From Rhodoferax sp. (lineage in GTDB: Bacteria; Pseudomonadota; Gammaproteobacteria; Burkholderiales; Burkholderiaceae_C), in NCBI GenBank assembly GCA_024236015.1, contig JACKLK010000001.1:1285449-1349448 (forward strand): a DNA stretch of 64,000 bases, in the 5' to 3' direction. Below, in pieces: positions 1 to 9,642 of this stretch. Made by a program: the position numbers and the translations under genes. Numbering within the stretch: position 1 is the stretch's first letter; every line of letters begins with the position of its first letter. The notes beneath the pieces were generated by a model. It was not told where the DNA came from. It saw only the letters and a list, made by a program, of their open reading frames with translations, and searched no databases.

Positions 1-1404
1 ACCGAAGGGCCGGAGACGATCCGCTTCGTGCTCGAACACAGCGACGCCCGGCTGCTGTTCGTCGGCAAACTCGACACCTGGGAGCAGCAAAAGGCCGGCG
101 TACCGGCCGACCTGCCCTGCATCGCCCTGCCGCTGGCACCGCACACCGACTTCAACCAGTGGGACGACCTGGTCCAGCGCACCGAGCCGCTGGCAGGCAC
201 GGTGACCCGGGACGCCGACGACCTGGCGATGATCATCTACACCTCGGGCTCGACCGGCACACCCAAGGGGGCCATGATCACGTTCAAGGCCGTCTCGGCC
301 GTGGGCAAGGGCTACACCGACGACCTGGCCAGCCGCATGACCGCCGACGGCCGCTGGCGTGTGCTGTCCTACCTGCCGCTGGCGCATTCGTACGAACGCG
401 CGGTGATCGCGTCGCCGGCCTGGCACAGCGGCCAGCTGCACATCTACTTCGCCGAGTCGCTCGACACCTTCGTGGCCGACCTCCACCGCGCGCGACCCCA
501 GCTGTTCCTGTCGGTGCCGCGCCTGTGGCTCAAGTTCCAGCAAGGCGTGCTGGCCAAGATGCCCGAGAAGAAGCTCAACTTCCTGCTCGGCCTGCCGCTC
601 ATCGGCAAGCTGGTCGGTCGCAAGGTGCTGACCGGGCTCGGCCTGGACCAGGTCCGGCTCGCGGCCAGCGCGTCGGCGCCGATCCCGCCGGACCTGATCG
701 CCTGGTACCGCAAGCTGGGGCTGAACCTGCTCGAAGGTTACGGCATGACCGAGGACTTCGCGTTCTCGCACCACTCGACCGAGCAGCACAACGCGCCCGG
801 CTACGTCGGCATTCCGTACGACGGCGTCGAGGTGCGCATCGGCGCCGGCAGCGAGATCCTGATCAAGTCACCGGGCCAGATGAAGGGCTACTACAAGCGC
901 CCCGACCTGGACGCCGAATCCTTCACCGAGGACGGTTTCTTCAGGACCGGCGACATGGGCGAGCGCCGACCCGACGGCCTGCTCAAGGTGACCGGACGGG
1001 TCAAGGAGCTGTTCAAGACCGCCAAGGGCAAATATGTCGCCCCGGCACCGATCGAGAACCGCATCAACGAACACCCGCTGGTCGAGCTCTCGATGGTCTC
1101 GGGCGTGGGGCAACCCGCGGCCTACGGCATCGTGGTGCTGGCCGAACATATCCGCCCCACGTTGTCCGACCCGGCGGTTCGCGCCGAGGTCGAGGCCGAG
1201 ATGGCGGCGCTGCTCCAGCGTGTCAACGAGGGCGTGGCCGACTATGAACGCCTGCAGATGCTGGTGGTCGCGCGCGAACCCTGGTCGATCGAGAACGGCT
1301 GCCTGACACCGACGATGAAGATCAAGCGCAGCCGCATCGAGGACGCGCTCAAGGACCAGGTCGACAACTGGTACGGTGCCAGGCGCCCGGTGCTCTGGGC
1401 CTGA
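1..1404 (+). CDS. AMP-dependent acyl-CoA synthetase (long-chain type), 5' end cut by window
   Basis: The reading frame is open from the first base and stops at 1404, so the start lies outside the window; 467 residues are visible against about 600 for the family. The enzyme activates a carboxylic acid, probably a fatty acid, as acyl-AMP and transfers it to CoA. Visible motifs are the nucleotide-binding loop YTSGSTGTPKG (about 240-272), the GYGMTE adenine-site motif (about 738-755) and the hinge region with RTGDMGE and the later KGKYVAPAPIE catalytic-lysine segment. The long-chain family assignment rests on overall similarity to FAA1/FadD15-type ligases; the real substrate cannot be read from the sequence. 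Confidence 0.85.
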   Translation, partial: TEGPETIRFVLEHSDARLLFVGKLDTWEQQKAGVPADLPCIALPLAPHTDFNQWDDLVQRTEPLAGTVTRDADDLAMIIYTSGSTGTPKGAMITFKAVSAVGKGYTDDLASRMTADGRWRVLSYLPLAHSYERAVIASPAWHSGQLHIYFAESLDTFVADLHRARPQLFLSVPRLWLKFQQGVLAKMPEKKLNFLLGLPLIGKLVGRKVLTGLGLDQVRLAASASAPIPPDLIAWYRKLGLNLLEGYGMTEDFAFSHHSTEQHNAPGYVGIPYDGVEVRIGAGSEILIKSPGQMKGYYKRPDLDAESFTEDGFFRTGDMGERRPDGLLKVTGRVKELFKTAKGKYVAPAPIENRINEHPLVELSMVSGVGQPAAYGIVVLAEHIRPTLSDPAVRAEVEAEMAALLQRVNEGVADYERLQMLVVAREPWSIENGCLTPTMKIKRSRIEDALKDQVDNWYGARRPVLWA

Positions 1405-1476
1405 GGCAGGCCGCCGATCCGCGCCCGGGCCTGCCGCCGGTACGGGGAATCCGACCAGCCCCACCCGGCGGCGACA

Positions 1477-2280
1477 ATGGCCGTCATGACCCCAGACCTG
1501 CGCGCCCAGGCGCTCAACCTCCTGCTGTGTGGCGACCCGGCGGCCAAGGCGGCCGGCACGCGCCGCCTGGCGAGCGGCGACCCGGTGGACACCGGCGCGC
1601 GCTTCGCCGAGCCGCCCGGCATTCCCGGCCGGCCGGTGCGGCCGGCCCTGGTTCCATTCAATGCCTTGCAGCGTCGCTCCGCCGCAACCGCGCACGGACG
1701 GGCCGTGCTGCTCCATGCGCTGGCGCATATCGAGTTCAATGCGATCAATCTGGCCCTGGACGTGGTCTGGCGCTTCGCCGGCCTGCCCGAGGCGTTCTAC
1801 CGGCAGTGGATCGGGGTGGCGCGCGAAGAGGCGCTGCATTTCGAGCTGCTGCGCGCGCACCTGCAGACACTGGGCCACGACTATGGCGACTTCCCGGCCC
1901 ACAACGGACTGTGGGAGATGGCCGAAAAGACCCGCCGCGACCCGTTGGCCCGCATGGCGCTGGTGCCGCGCACGCTCGAGGCGCGAGGCCTGGACGCATC
2001 GCCGCCGATGAAGGCGCGGCTGCAAGCCGCCGGCGACCACGCCGCCGCCGGCATCCTGGACATCATCCTGCGCGACGAAATCGGACATGTCGCCGTGGGC
2101 AACCACTGGTATCGCCACCTGTGCGCGCAGCGCGGGCTCGATCCGGTCACCACCTATGCATCGCTCGCCCGCGAACATGGCGCGCCGCGGCTGCGCGGAC
2201 CGTTCAACCTGCCGGCACGGCGTGCCGCCGGGTTTCACGAACGCGAACTGGAGCTGCTGCAACAGGACGCACCGGCATGA
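1477..2280 (+). CDS. DUF455 ferritin-like protein
   Basis: A 267-residue soluble protein of the DUF455 family, which has a ferritin-like helical fold. Likely di-iron ligands are visible in spaced Glu/His motifs: HALAHIEFNAI (about residue 80), EEALHFELL (about 117), LEARGLDASP (about 168) and RDEIGHVAVGNHWY (about 200). No reaction is established for the family. It lies 72 bp after the acyl-CoA ligase on the same strand. The ATG at 1477 is used; a second ATG three codons in (1486) is equally possible because neither has a strong ribosome site. Family assignment is solid, function is unknown. Confidence 0.8.
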   Translation: MAVMTPDLRAQALNLLLCGDPAAKAAGTRRLASGDPVDTGARFAEPPGIPGRPVRPALVPFNALQRRSAATAHGRAVLLHALAHIEFNAINLALDVVWRFAGLPEAFYRQWIGVAREEALHFELLRAHLQTLGHDYGDFPAHNGLWEMAEKTRRDPLARMALVPRTLEARGLDASPPMKARLQAAGDHAAAGILDIILRDEIGHVAVGNHWYRHLCAQRGLDPVTTYASLAREHGAPRLRGPFNLPARRAAGFHERELELLQQDAPA

Positions 2281-2357
2281 CAAGGCCGACCCGGCAAGCG
2301 CAGTGGCTGCCGCGCACCGATGCTCCCTAGAATGGTCCCTAGCCTTTTCGCCTCGCC

Positions 2358-3632
2358 ATGACCGACTTCTCCGACGCCGACACCGAACCACAACCGCTGC
2401 GCCCCGACACGCCGGCCTCCGGTGGCCCGGCCATTGCGCGCCAGCCGATCGTGGACCAGGCCGGCAACGTGTTCGGCTACGAATTGTTCGACCGCAGTCG
2501 GCCCTCGGATGCACATGACGCGGCCAGCGACGCACAGCTGTTGTTCAACGTGCTCTCGCAGGCCGACAACACCGGACTGATCGACAACCGCACCCTGTTC
2601 ATCAATTGCGCGCATGACAGCCTGGCCAGCGGGCACCTGGAACTGGTGCAGCCCGAACGTGTCGTGCTGGAGATTCCACCGGTGCCCGGCAACCAGCCCG
2701 CCGAGATCGAACGCCGCCTGTCGGGCCTGCGCGATGCGCGCAAGCGGGGCTTGCGGCTCGCGTTCAACCAATCCGTGCTCACCGCCGCATACCTGTCCTG
2801 GTTGCCGCTGGCGAACTTCATCAAGATCGACCTGCGGCAGGTCAAGCCGGAGCGGGTCGAACCCATGGTGGCGCTGGCACAGAAGAAGACCCAGGCCCGG
2901 CTGATCATGGAGAAGGTCGAAAACGCCGCCCAGCACCAGCTGGCCAGGGACCTGTGCGTCACGCTGTTCCAGGGCTACTGGTTCGCGCAGCCGACGATGG
3001 TGACCGGCCAGAGCATCCGGCCCTCGCAAGCGGTCATCATCCAGCTGATCGACCTGGTACGCCAGCAGGCCTCCACCGCGCAGATCGAGGCCGTGCTCAA
3101 GCACGACGCCAGCCTGTCGTTCAACCTGCTGCGTTTCATCAACGCATCGGGTTTCGGCCTGACCAGCGAGATCACCTCGTTCCGCCACGCGGTGATGATG
3201 CTGGGCTTGAAGAAGCTGTTCCGATGGGCCGCACTGCTGCTGACCACGTCGCGCGACGGCGGCGTTCCACCCGCCGTGGGCACAACGGCCATCGTGCGGG
3301 GCCGGCTGATGGAACTGCTGGCGATCGAGTGCAAGCTGCCGGAAGAGCAATGCGACAACGCCTTCGTGACCGGCGTGTTCTCGCTGCTCGATGCCATGCT
3401 GGGCATGCCAATGGACACGGCGCTCGAAGCCGTCGCGCTGCCCGACGCGGTGACCTCCGCGCTGCTGCGCCAACGCGGCCCGCTGGCGCCACTGCTCGCA
3501 CTGTGCGTCGCCTGCGAGAGTGGCGACGACGAAGCCTTTGCACGCACCGCCGCGACACTGCAACTGGACAACCAGCAGATCAACTGGGCGCATCTGCAGG
3601 CGCTGGCCTGGGCGGAGACGATGAGCGCCTGA
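2358..3632 (+). CDS. EAL-HDOD signalling protein with degenerate EAL domain
   Basis: 424 residues with an N-terminal EAL-like domain (about 25-225, beginning ARQPIVDQAGNVFGYELFDR) and a C-terminal HDOD domain (about 225-420). The EAL signature itself is replaced by YEL and the usual run of acidic metal ligands is not evident, so cyclic-di-GMP hydrolysis is unlikely. Proteins of this YuxH-like architecture are thought to act as binding or scaffold components in signalling. The gene is on the same strand as the DUF455 gene, 77 bp downstream of it. No partner kinase or regulator lies beside it, so its input is unknown. Confidence 0.78.
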   Translation: MTDFSDADTEPQPLRPDTPASGGPAIARQPIVDQAGNVFGYELFDRSRPSDAHDAASDAQLLFNVLSQADNTGLIDNRTLFINCAHDSLASGHLELVQPERVVLEIPPVPGNQPAEIERRLSGLRDARKRGLRLAFNQSVLTAAYLSWLPLANFIKIDLRQVKPERVEPMVALAQKKTQARLIMEKVENAAQHQLARDLCVTLFQGYWFAQPTMVTGQSIRPSQAVIIQLIDLVRQQASTAQIEAVLKHDASLSFNLLRFINASGFGLTSEITSFRHAVMMLGLKKLFRWAALLLTTSRDGGVPPAVGTTAIVRGRLMELLAIECKLPEEQCDNAFVTGVFSLLDAMLGMPMDTALEAVALPDAVTSALLRQRGPLAPLLALCVACESGDDEAFARTAATLQLDNQQINWAHLQALAWAETMSA

Positions 3633-3697
3633 GCCGCGCACCGGACCGAACCGGCCCTCGGCGACCGCGCCGCACCTCCGAAGCAGGACTCGCACCC

Positions 3698-4546
3698 ATG
3701 CATCTCTCCGTCAACGGCGCCCGGCTGTATGTCGACATCGAAGGCGCAGGCACGGTGCCCGACGGCGCCACAATGCGCGACAAGCCCACGCTGGTGCTGC
3801 TGCATGGCGGGCCGGGCCTGGACCACAGCCTGTTCAAGCCGGCGTTCTCGCAGCTGGCCGATGTGGCGCAGATCGTCTACATCGACCACCGCGGCAATGG
3901 CCGCAGCAGCCAGGGCGATCCGTCGAGCTGGAACCTGGCGCAGTGGGGTGACGACGTGCGTGGCGTCTGCGACGTACTGGGCATCACCAGGCCCATCGTC
4001 TATGGCGTGTCGTTCGGCGGTTTCGTGGCCCAGTCGTATGCGACACGGCATCCGGACCATCCGGGCAAGCTGGTACTGGCGAGCACCGCGGCGCAGGTCG
4101 ACTGGCCGGCGGTGTTCGACGCCTTCGAACGCGTTGGCGGGCCGGCCGCGCGCCAGCTCGCGCATGACCGCTGGCGCACGCCAACGCCCGAGAACCGCAC
4201 CCTCTACCGCGCGCAGTGTTACCCGCTGTACTACACCCGGCCGATCGCCGAGCCGGATGCCCTGGCGCGCGCCATCGTGCACGATCCGGTCAACCAGCAC
4301 TTCGCCACCGGCGAATGGGGTCGCATGGACTTCCGCGCCGCGCTGGCCCGCGTGGCCTGCCCGACCCTGGTGATGGCCGGCGACCGCGACCCGATCACGC
4401 CGATCGCGTTCTCCGAGACCATCGTCGCCCACCTGCCGCCTGCGCTCACGCGATTCGAGCGTTTTGCCGACTGCGGGCACGGCATCGTCAACGACGCGCC
4501 CGAGCGCCACTTCGAACTGCTGCGCGAATTCATCCGCCAAGTCTGA
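3698..4546 (+). CDS. Alpha/beta hydrolase, proline iminopeptidase-like
   Basis: A 282-residue alpha/beta-hydrolase. The oxyanion-hole motif LLHGGPGLDHS, the nucleophile elbow GVSFGG (Ser), the acid-containing loop GDRDPITP and the CGHGI histidine near the C-terminus give a complete Ser-Asp-His triad. HGGPG is typical of proline iminopeptidases and related small-molecule hydrolases. The ATG at 3698 was chosen because homology begins at MHLSVNGARLYVDIEG; the same frame stays open further upstream without meaningful sequence. Its last 17 bases overlap the 3' end of the convergent CHAT gene. The substrate cannot be predicted. Confidence 0.82.
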   Translation: MHLSVNGARLYVDIEGAGTVPDGATMRDKPTLVLLHGGPGLDHSLFKPAFSQLADVAQIVYIDHRGNGRSSQGDPSSWNLAQWGDDVRGVCDVLGITRPIVYGVSFGGFVAQSYATRHPDHPGKLVLASTAAQVDWPAVFDAFERVGGPAARQLAHDRWRTPTPENRTLYRAQCYPLYYTRPIAEPDALARAIVHDPVNQHFATGEWGRMDFRAALARVACPTLVMAGDRDPITPIAFSETIVAHLPPALTRFERFADCGHGIVNDAPERHFELLREFIRQV

Positions 4547-7500
4547 GCTTCAGATGCGGGTGCGCGTACACCGTGTACGCCAGCCAGGTGCCCTCGCCCG
4601 CCTGCGCCGCGGCCTTGCGGGCGGCGCGTGCGGCCTGGGACATGGTCTTGCCGGCGAGCAGCTGCGCATACAGCTCGGCGACGAAGCCGCTGGCCGGATC
4701 GTCGCCCACCGACCACAAGGCACCGACAAAGGCGCCGGCCTTGCCGCGCGAGTCGCCCGTGCCTTCGCGCGTGCCCAGGAAGGCGGTTGCAAACCCGCCC
4801 AGTCCGGTCAGCGAATAACCGAGCCGGCCGGTCTGGCAGGCATTGACGATCACCAGCGGGCGGTTGCCGTCCATGCCGCGCAGGTCGGCCACCTGCTCCA
4901 CCGTCGAGGCCAGCAGCAGTTCCTTGTTCCATTGCGCGCCCCGGGCCGTCTGCACCACCTGGCCCTCGAGCATCAGCGCCGCCGAATCGATCTGCTGCGC
5001 ATCGGCCTGGCCATGGCAGGCGAAATGCAGGATGTCGAAGCTGCCTTTCTTGCGCAGCAGGTTCAGCACCTCGGCATGCATGGGCTTGACCGCCTTGGCG
5101 CCCAGCACCGTCCTGAGCATGTCCTGCTCCGCGCCCTCGGCATTGGCCAGCGTCCACTGCGGATCGGGGTAATGCGGAATCACGTAGCGCGAACGCCCCG
5201 GGCGCACCGCGATCTCGCACACCGGCGCGGCGCCGAACAACCAGCGGCACAGGCCCAGTTCGCCGAAGAACTGGCCGTGGCCGCTGGCCGCGGGCGCGTC
5301 CGGGTCGTCGAGGAACACCACCTCCCAGGGCAGGAAGGGCTCGTCGCTGTGCACCAGGATGCTGTCGAGCTCGCCGGCCTGCGCCAGGCGCCACAGGGTT
5401 TCCTGCATCTTGGGCGGAAACAGGCCGCGGAACATGCGCCCGCCGATGTCCTGCAGCCGCTGGTTGAAGATGTCCACCGCACGCTGGCTGCCCAGCCAGG
5501 CATCCTCGATCTCCTTGTAGCGGGCCTCGACATAGGCCTGCGCATCGACCTGCATCGGCGCGGAACGGAAGCGGTCGTTGACGCCGCCCGGACCGACCGA
5601 GCGCAACACGAACTCGTATTGCAGTTGCCCGGCGTTGCGCCGGTCGAATATCTCCAGTGTGGTGCAGACGCCGCATTCGGCGCCTTCGACCACCGGCGCG
5701 TCGCTGGCCACCGCACCGCGCGCGGGCGTGAGATGCGACGAAATCACCTGCGCATGCAGCGTCATCATCACCAGCCGCTGCGCCCCCTTGCGCACCGCCA
5801 CCGACACCTCGGCCGGGCCCTCCTCCACCGCCGTGAGCATGAAGTCCAGGATCAGCGGCTCATGCGGACGCGGCAACTCCAGGTCCTGCGCCAACCCCTC
5901 GGTCGGGTCGGCGCTGGAATAGTCGAAGCCGCTGCGTGGCACCACCTGCACGCTGATGCGATCGCCCTTGCGGGCCTTGAAACGGCCCTTGGCACTGGCC
6001 GCACCCAGCGCCACCTCGATCTGCTCGGCCGACAAGGTGACGGTGACCATCGCATCCTTGCCCAGCGAGGTCTCGCGCGGCATCTCGGCGGCGGCAAACA
6101 CCTCGGTGCGGGTATCGACGGGCGCGGGCGCGGGCGCCGCGGCGGCCGGCCGCGCCGCGCCGGCCGGTGCCGGCCTGCGTGCCGCGCCGGCGCCGGCGGG
6201 TTCCGCACGCCGTGGCGCCGCAGCCTTGCGGGCCGGCGCACGGCGACGGGCGCCTGCCATGCCCCGCGACGGCGGCTCGCGCCCCTGGGACTCGCGATCC
6301 AGTGACGGCCGGGCGCGGCGCGCGGGGGGCGTCCAGTCACCACCGTCGTCGCCGTCGGCCGCGGTCTCTTCCACCTCTTGCGCACCTTCGGCCTCCATCT
6401 CCTCGTCGGCCTGCGCCGTGTCGGCTGGCTGGCCCTCCTGCATCCGCGGCACCGCCCCCATCGAAGCACCGGCAGGCTCCATGCCCAGGGCCAGGACCGA
6501 CAAGGCTTCGTTGTCGATGGCGACGAACTCCTCGTCGAGCACCGCCTGCGGCGTATTGCCGCTGACGATCACGCCGCGCCTGGCGTGCGGACGCAGATGC
6601 GGCATGCCGACGCTGCTGCCGTCGAACGGCAGTTGCTGCGCGTCGCGCGGATCCGACTGCGCCGTTTCATGCAGGTCGAAGGCGTCGATCAACGGGGCGC
6701 CGGGATCGCGGTCCGCCGTGAAGTCGAGCACTTCCGCGGGCGTGGCCGCGTAATGCAGCTGGCGCGCGGGTGCCGACGGATCGGGGCGCGAGATCACGAC
6801 ATACGGCGCGGCGTTGGTCGCCAGCCGCTCGCGCACCAGCTCCATCGGCGTATCGGCACGCAGCCGCAGGAAGCGGCGCTGCGCGCCCACCAGCGACAGC
6901 GGATCGACGCCCTCGAGCGGCGTCGGCAGGTGCAGCCACTGCGCCAGCCGGCCGGCCGTCTCGGGCCGCAGGAAATAGTTGGTGTGGTACACGAGCGGGT
7001 TGCGGCCGAAGTCGAGCACATCGCGCACATAACCACCGACGGCCTGGTCGATGCCGGTCATGGAGGCCACGTCGACGACCAGGTCGTTGGGCACCGGTGT
7101 ATGGCCTTCGCCGCGCATCAGCCGGTCGACGACACCGTCGGCCAGCAGGAACGCCAGACGGCGCGGCATTTCCTTGGGCAGGTGCGCGCCGTCATCGAAC
7201 AGCCGCGCCTGGAAGTCGGACACCACGGCATAACAGGCGATGTCGGCGGGCAGCGGCTGGCCCGGCTGCGTCCGGTTGAGCTCGGCCACGAATGCACCAC
7301 CCGGGTCCATCGCCGCCACGCCCGGCACCTTGCGCTCGGTCACGGCCACGTTGACCAGGTACTTGACGAAGTCGCCCACGCTGTCGACCACCTCGTCGAA
7401 CACCACGGCCGCCGCAGCCGCCTGCGGGAACAGCGACAAGGCCTTGCTGGTGGCCGACGCCAGGTTGGTCACCAGGTCGATCAGCGTCTCCCAGTTGTCG

Positions 7501-8597
7501 GGCCGCGCCAGCTCGGTACCCTGGTTCGTGGCCGCGACGAAGATCGCCCGCCGCACGGCCAGGTCCAGGCCCGCGCCCGGCAGCAGGTGTTCGATCAGCG
7601 TGCGCAACACCAGACCGCCGCGGCTGTGGCAGATGGCGTCCACGTCGATGGTGCGGCCGGCGCCAGGCATGGTGCGCAGCGTCTCCAGCAGGGCCTGCGC
7701 GTTGTCCAGGGGCGACTCGCCGAGCGAGCGATGGTCGAAGCCGATCACCGCGTCGTAACGGCCCAGTGCCGCGGTCAGCAGCCGCTGGCCCCAGGGTGTG
7801 CCGGTCAGCGCGCCGAAGCCGCCGACGGTGCTGGAGAAGGTGCCGTGCACGAACAGCAGCACCCGTGGCGTGCGGTCCTGGGGCAGCTTCAGGCCGGCCA
7901 GCGTGCGGGGCGTGCGCCACTGCGTGGCGTCGGTGGCCGACGACAGGATCACCGGGCCGGTACGCCGCTTGCGTTCGAGCAGGTGCACGACGCCTCGCAC
8001 CGCCACGTCGGCCGCAAAATACAGCACGATGGCCTTGGCACCGGCCACCAGCCGGTCGCGCAACCAGCCGCGCCGCGCGGCCGCGCCGGTCACCGGCTCG
8101 GGCGCTCCCACGGGCGGGAAATCCAGGTCGAACACCAGCGCGCGGCTTGCATGGGGGGCGCTGCGACGCACCGGGCCCAGCGCGCTGGCCGGCGCCTCGT
8201 GGCCGAACCGCCAGGCCAGCACGCCGTCGCCCTCGACGATGACCACGGCCTGCTCGTCGGCCGCCAGCGGCACGGTCAATCGGGTCGGCGTGGACGGCGG
8301 TGCGGCGCGGCGCCGGCGCGTCGGCGCGCCCGGCCCGGCACCCAGCACCAGGGTTTCGCCGGCGCGCCGGACCGTGCCGCGGGCCACCAGGCGATCCGCC
8401 AGTTGCCGCACCGGGCTTTCGTCGGCGGCGCCGGTATCGCCAGCCGGCGTGGCCGGTGTCAGCAACTGCGGCTGCGCGTCGAACGAGCGGCCGCCGCGCC
8501 GCGCCGCCGGTCGCGCGGACCGGGTGGGTCGCGACACCGCGAACGCCTGCTCGTCGTATTCGAGGATGACGCCTTCACCCTGGGTCACTGTGGCCAT
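4530..8597 (-). CDS. Alpha/beta-hydrolase (lipase-like)-CHAT protease fusion, 1355 aa
   Basis: One intact 1355-residue frame joins two catalytic modules. About residues 230-560 form a lipase-like alpha/beta-hydrolase with the oxyanion motif LLFVHGTFSS (about 248) and the nucleophile elbow CHSRGG (Ser about 325). Residues about 715-825 are a low-complexity acidic then Pro/Ala/Arg linker. A beta-rich segment follows (about 840-950). The C-terminal CHAT domain (about 1040-1350) carries the caspase-type dyad: His1195 in HFACHGQ and Cys1254 in NACQTG, followed by the typical GALWSVGDD strand. No signal peptide is seen. A good ribosome site (AGGAGA) precedes the ATG. Sir2 and thioredoxin-like genes lie upstream on the same strand. 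Known CHAT proteins cleave proteins in signalling, death or defence systems; the target here is unknown. Confidence 0.85.
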   Translation of the reverse strand: MATVTQGEGVILEYDEQAFAVSRPTRSARPAARRGGRSFDAQPQLLTPATPAGDTGAADESPVRQLADRLVARGTVRRAGETLVLGAGPGAPTRRRRAAPPSTPTRLTVPLAADEQAVVIVEGDGVLAWRFGHEAPASALGPVRRSAPHASRALVFDLDFPPVGAPEPVTGAAARRGWLRDRLVAGAKAIVLYFAADVAVRGVVHLLERKRRTGPVILSSATDATQWRTPRTLAGLKLPQDRTPRVLLFVHGTFSSTVGGFGALTGTPWGQRLLTAALGRYDAVIGFDHRSLGESPLDNAQALLETLRTMPGAGRTIDVDAICHSRGGLVLRTLIEHLLPGAGLDLAVRRAIFVAATNQGTELARPDNWETLIDLVTNLASATSKALSLFPQAAAAAVVFDEVVDSVGDFVKYLVNVAVTERKVPGVAAMDPGGAFVAELNRTQPGQPLPADIACYAVVSDFQARLFDDGAHLPKEMPRRLAFLLADGVVDRLMRGEGHTPVPNDLVVDVASMTGIDQAVGGYVRDVLDFGRNPLVYHTNYFLRPETAGRLAQWLHLPTPLEGVDPLSLVGAQRRFLRLRADTPMELVRERLATNAAPYVVISRPDPSAPARQLHYAATPAEVLDFTADRDPGAPLIDAFDLHETAQSDPRDAQQLPFDGSSVGMPHLRPHARRGVIVSGNTPQAVLDEEFVAIDNEALSVLALGMEPAGASMGAVPRMQEGQPADTAQADEEMEAEGAQEVEETAADGDDGGDWTPPARRARPSLDRESQGREPPSRGMAGARRRAPARKAAAPRRAEPAGAGAARRPAPAGAARPAAAAPAPAPVDTRTEVFAAAEMPRETSLGKDAMVTVTLSAEQIEVALGAASAKGRFKARKGDRISVQVVPRSGFDYSSADPTEGLAQDLELPRPHEPLILDFMLTAVEEGPAEVSVAVRKGAQRLVMMTLHAQVISSHLTPARGAVASDAPVVEGAECGVCTTLEIFDRRNAGQLQYEFVLRSVGPGGVNDRFRSAPMQVDAQAYVEARYKEIEDAWLGSQRAVDIFNQRLQDIGGRMFRGLFPPKMQETLWRLAQAGELDSILVHSDEPFLPWEVVFLDDPDAPAASGHGQFFGELGLCRWLFGAAPVCEIAVRPGRSRYVIPHYPDPQWTLANAEGAEQDMLRTVLGAKAVKPMHAEVLNLLRKKGSFDILHFACHGQADAQQIDSAALMLEGQVVQTARGAQWNKELLLASTVEQVADLRGMDGNRPLVIVNACQTGRLGYSLTGLGGFATAFLGTREGTGDSRGKAGAFVGALWSVGDDPASGFVAELYAQLLAGKTMSQAARAARKAAAQAGEGTWLAYTVYAHPHLKLRLGG

Positions 8598-8787
8598 CGT
8601 GTTCTCCTGCTGCCCCTCGGGCTGTTGTCGACACGGCCAAGCTAAACGCGCCGGCGAGCGCTGTCAACCGCACGGAGGGGCGATGAGGCGGCATCGACGT
8701 GCACGGCGGTGCCGAATCCACGCCAAAACGCACGGTCTTGCGGCAGGTCAAGCAGGTCGCAGGTCACTCGGGCATGCAGGCCACGGT

Positions 8788-9642
8788 TCATGCACCGTCG
8801 ATCTGCCGTGCGATCGCGGCCAACGCAGCACCCGCGCCAGCCGGCAGGCCGACGTCCCGCGCCGAGGGCACCTGCCATTCGCGCGGGTTGATGCGCACCA
8901 GCCGCGCCCCGTGGGCCTGCAGCAGATGCGCCGTGAAATGGCGCACCGACGGCACGGCGGTGCCGGCGCCGATCTCGAGCACGACCGGTCGGCGGGCCGC
9001 GGACAGGAATCGCGCCAGCGCCGCGGCCTGCCGGTCGGACCGTTGGGACAACCACTGCCCGTCGCCGAACATCAGCACGTTGGGACGCGCCATGCCGCCG
9101 CAGTGCGGGCAGGCCGGCGGCGCGCCGCGCAGCAGGCATTGCGCCTCGTCCACGTCGAGCGCGGCATCGGCCGCGGGCCAGATCGCCGCGCAACAGGGCA
9201 ACATGCATTGCCAGTGGTGGATCGAGCCATGGCATTCGTGCACCAGCGCCGGGTCGAAGCCGGCACACTGGAACTGCCCGTCGACATTGCTGGTGAACAC
9301 CGCCAGGCCCTGCCGCAGGTCCATGCCCCAGCGTTGCAGCAGGCCGAAGCCCGCGTGTGGCCGCGTGGCCCGATACAGGTTGAGCCGATGGCCATAGAAA
9401 CCCCAGGCGCGGGCCGGATGGTCGATGAAGGCCTGCGGGCTGGCCATGGTGTAGAAGTCGAGCTGGGCCTGCCCCAGCGCCGGATAGGCGCGCCAGAAAC
9501 CCTGGGTGCCGCGAAAGTCCGGCAACCCGGAATCCACCCCCATGCCGGCACCGGCAGCCACCACCAGCGCATCGGCGTCAGCGATCAGGCCGGCCGCGCG
9601 GGCGACGGCCTGCGGATCGAGCGGCCCGGACGTCAGCGCCAC
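8788..9642 (-). CDS. Sir2-family NAD-dependent deacylase
   Basis: A 284-residue sirtuin. Visible signatures are the NAD loop GAGMGVDSGLPDFRG, the TSNVDGQF motif, the catalytic His in CHGSIHHW, paired cysteines (QCMLPCC and CPHCGG) for the structural zinc, and MFGDG and EIGAGTAVPSVR for NAD binding. The intact zinc site and catalytic His suggest a protein deacylase of CobB type rather than an inactive relative. No ATG fits the N-terminus; GTG at 9642 is used, overlapping the end of the thioredoxin-like gene by 10 bases, which suggests coupled translation. TTG at 9654 is an alternative. CHAT lies 190 bp downstream. Confidence 0.85.
   Translation of the reverse strand: MALTSGPLDPQAVARAAGLIADADALVVAAGAGMGVDSGLPDFRGTQGFWRAYPALGQAQLDFYTMASPQAFIDHPARAWGFYGHRLNLYRATRPHAGFGLLQRWGMDLRQGLAVFTSNVDGQFQCAGFDPALVHECHGSIHHWQCMLPCCAAIWPAADAALDVDEAQCLLRGAPPACPHCGGMARPNVLMFGDGQWLSQRSDRQAAALARFLSAARRPVVLEIGAGTAVPSVRHFTAHLLQAHGARLVRINPREWQVPSARDVGLPAGAGAALAAIARQIDGA

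Noticed and set aside
868..2535. Minus-strand open frame opposite the acyl-CoA ligase end and the DUF455 gene
   Set aside because: Shadow of two plus-strand genes with recognisable motifs; the translation has no domain features.
8788..9642. Sir2 gene as an NADase defence effector
   Set aside because: Length, zinc cysteines and catalytic His fit an ordinary deacylase; no fused sensor or HerA/pAgo partner is adjacent.
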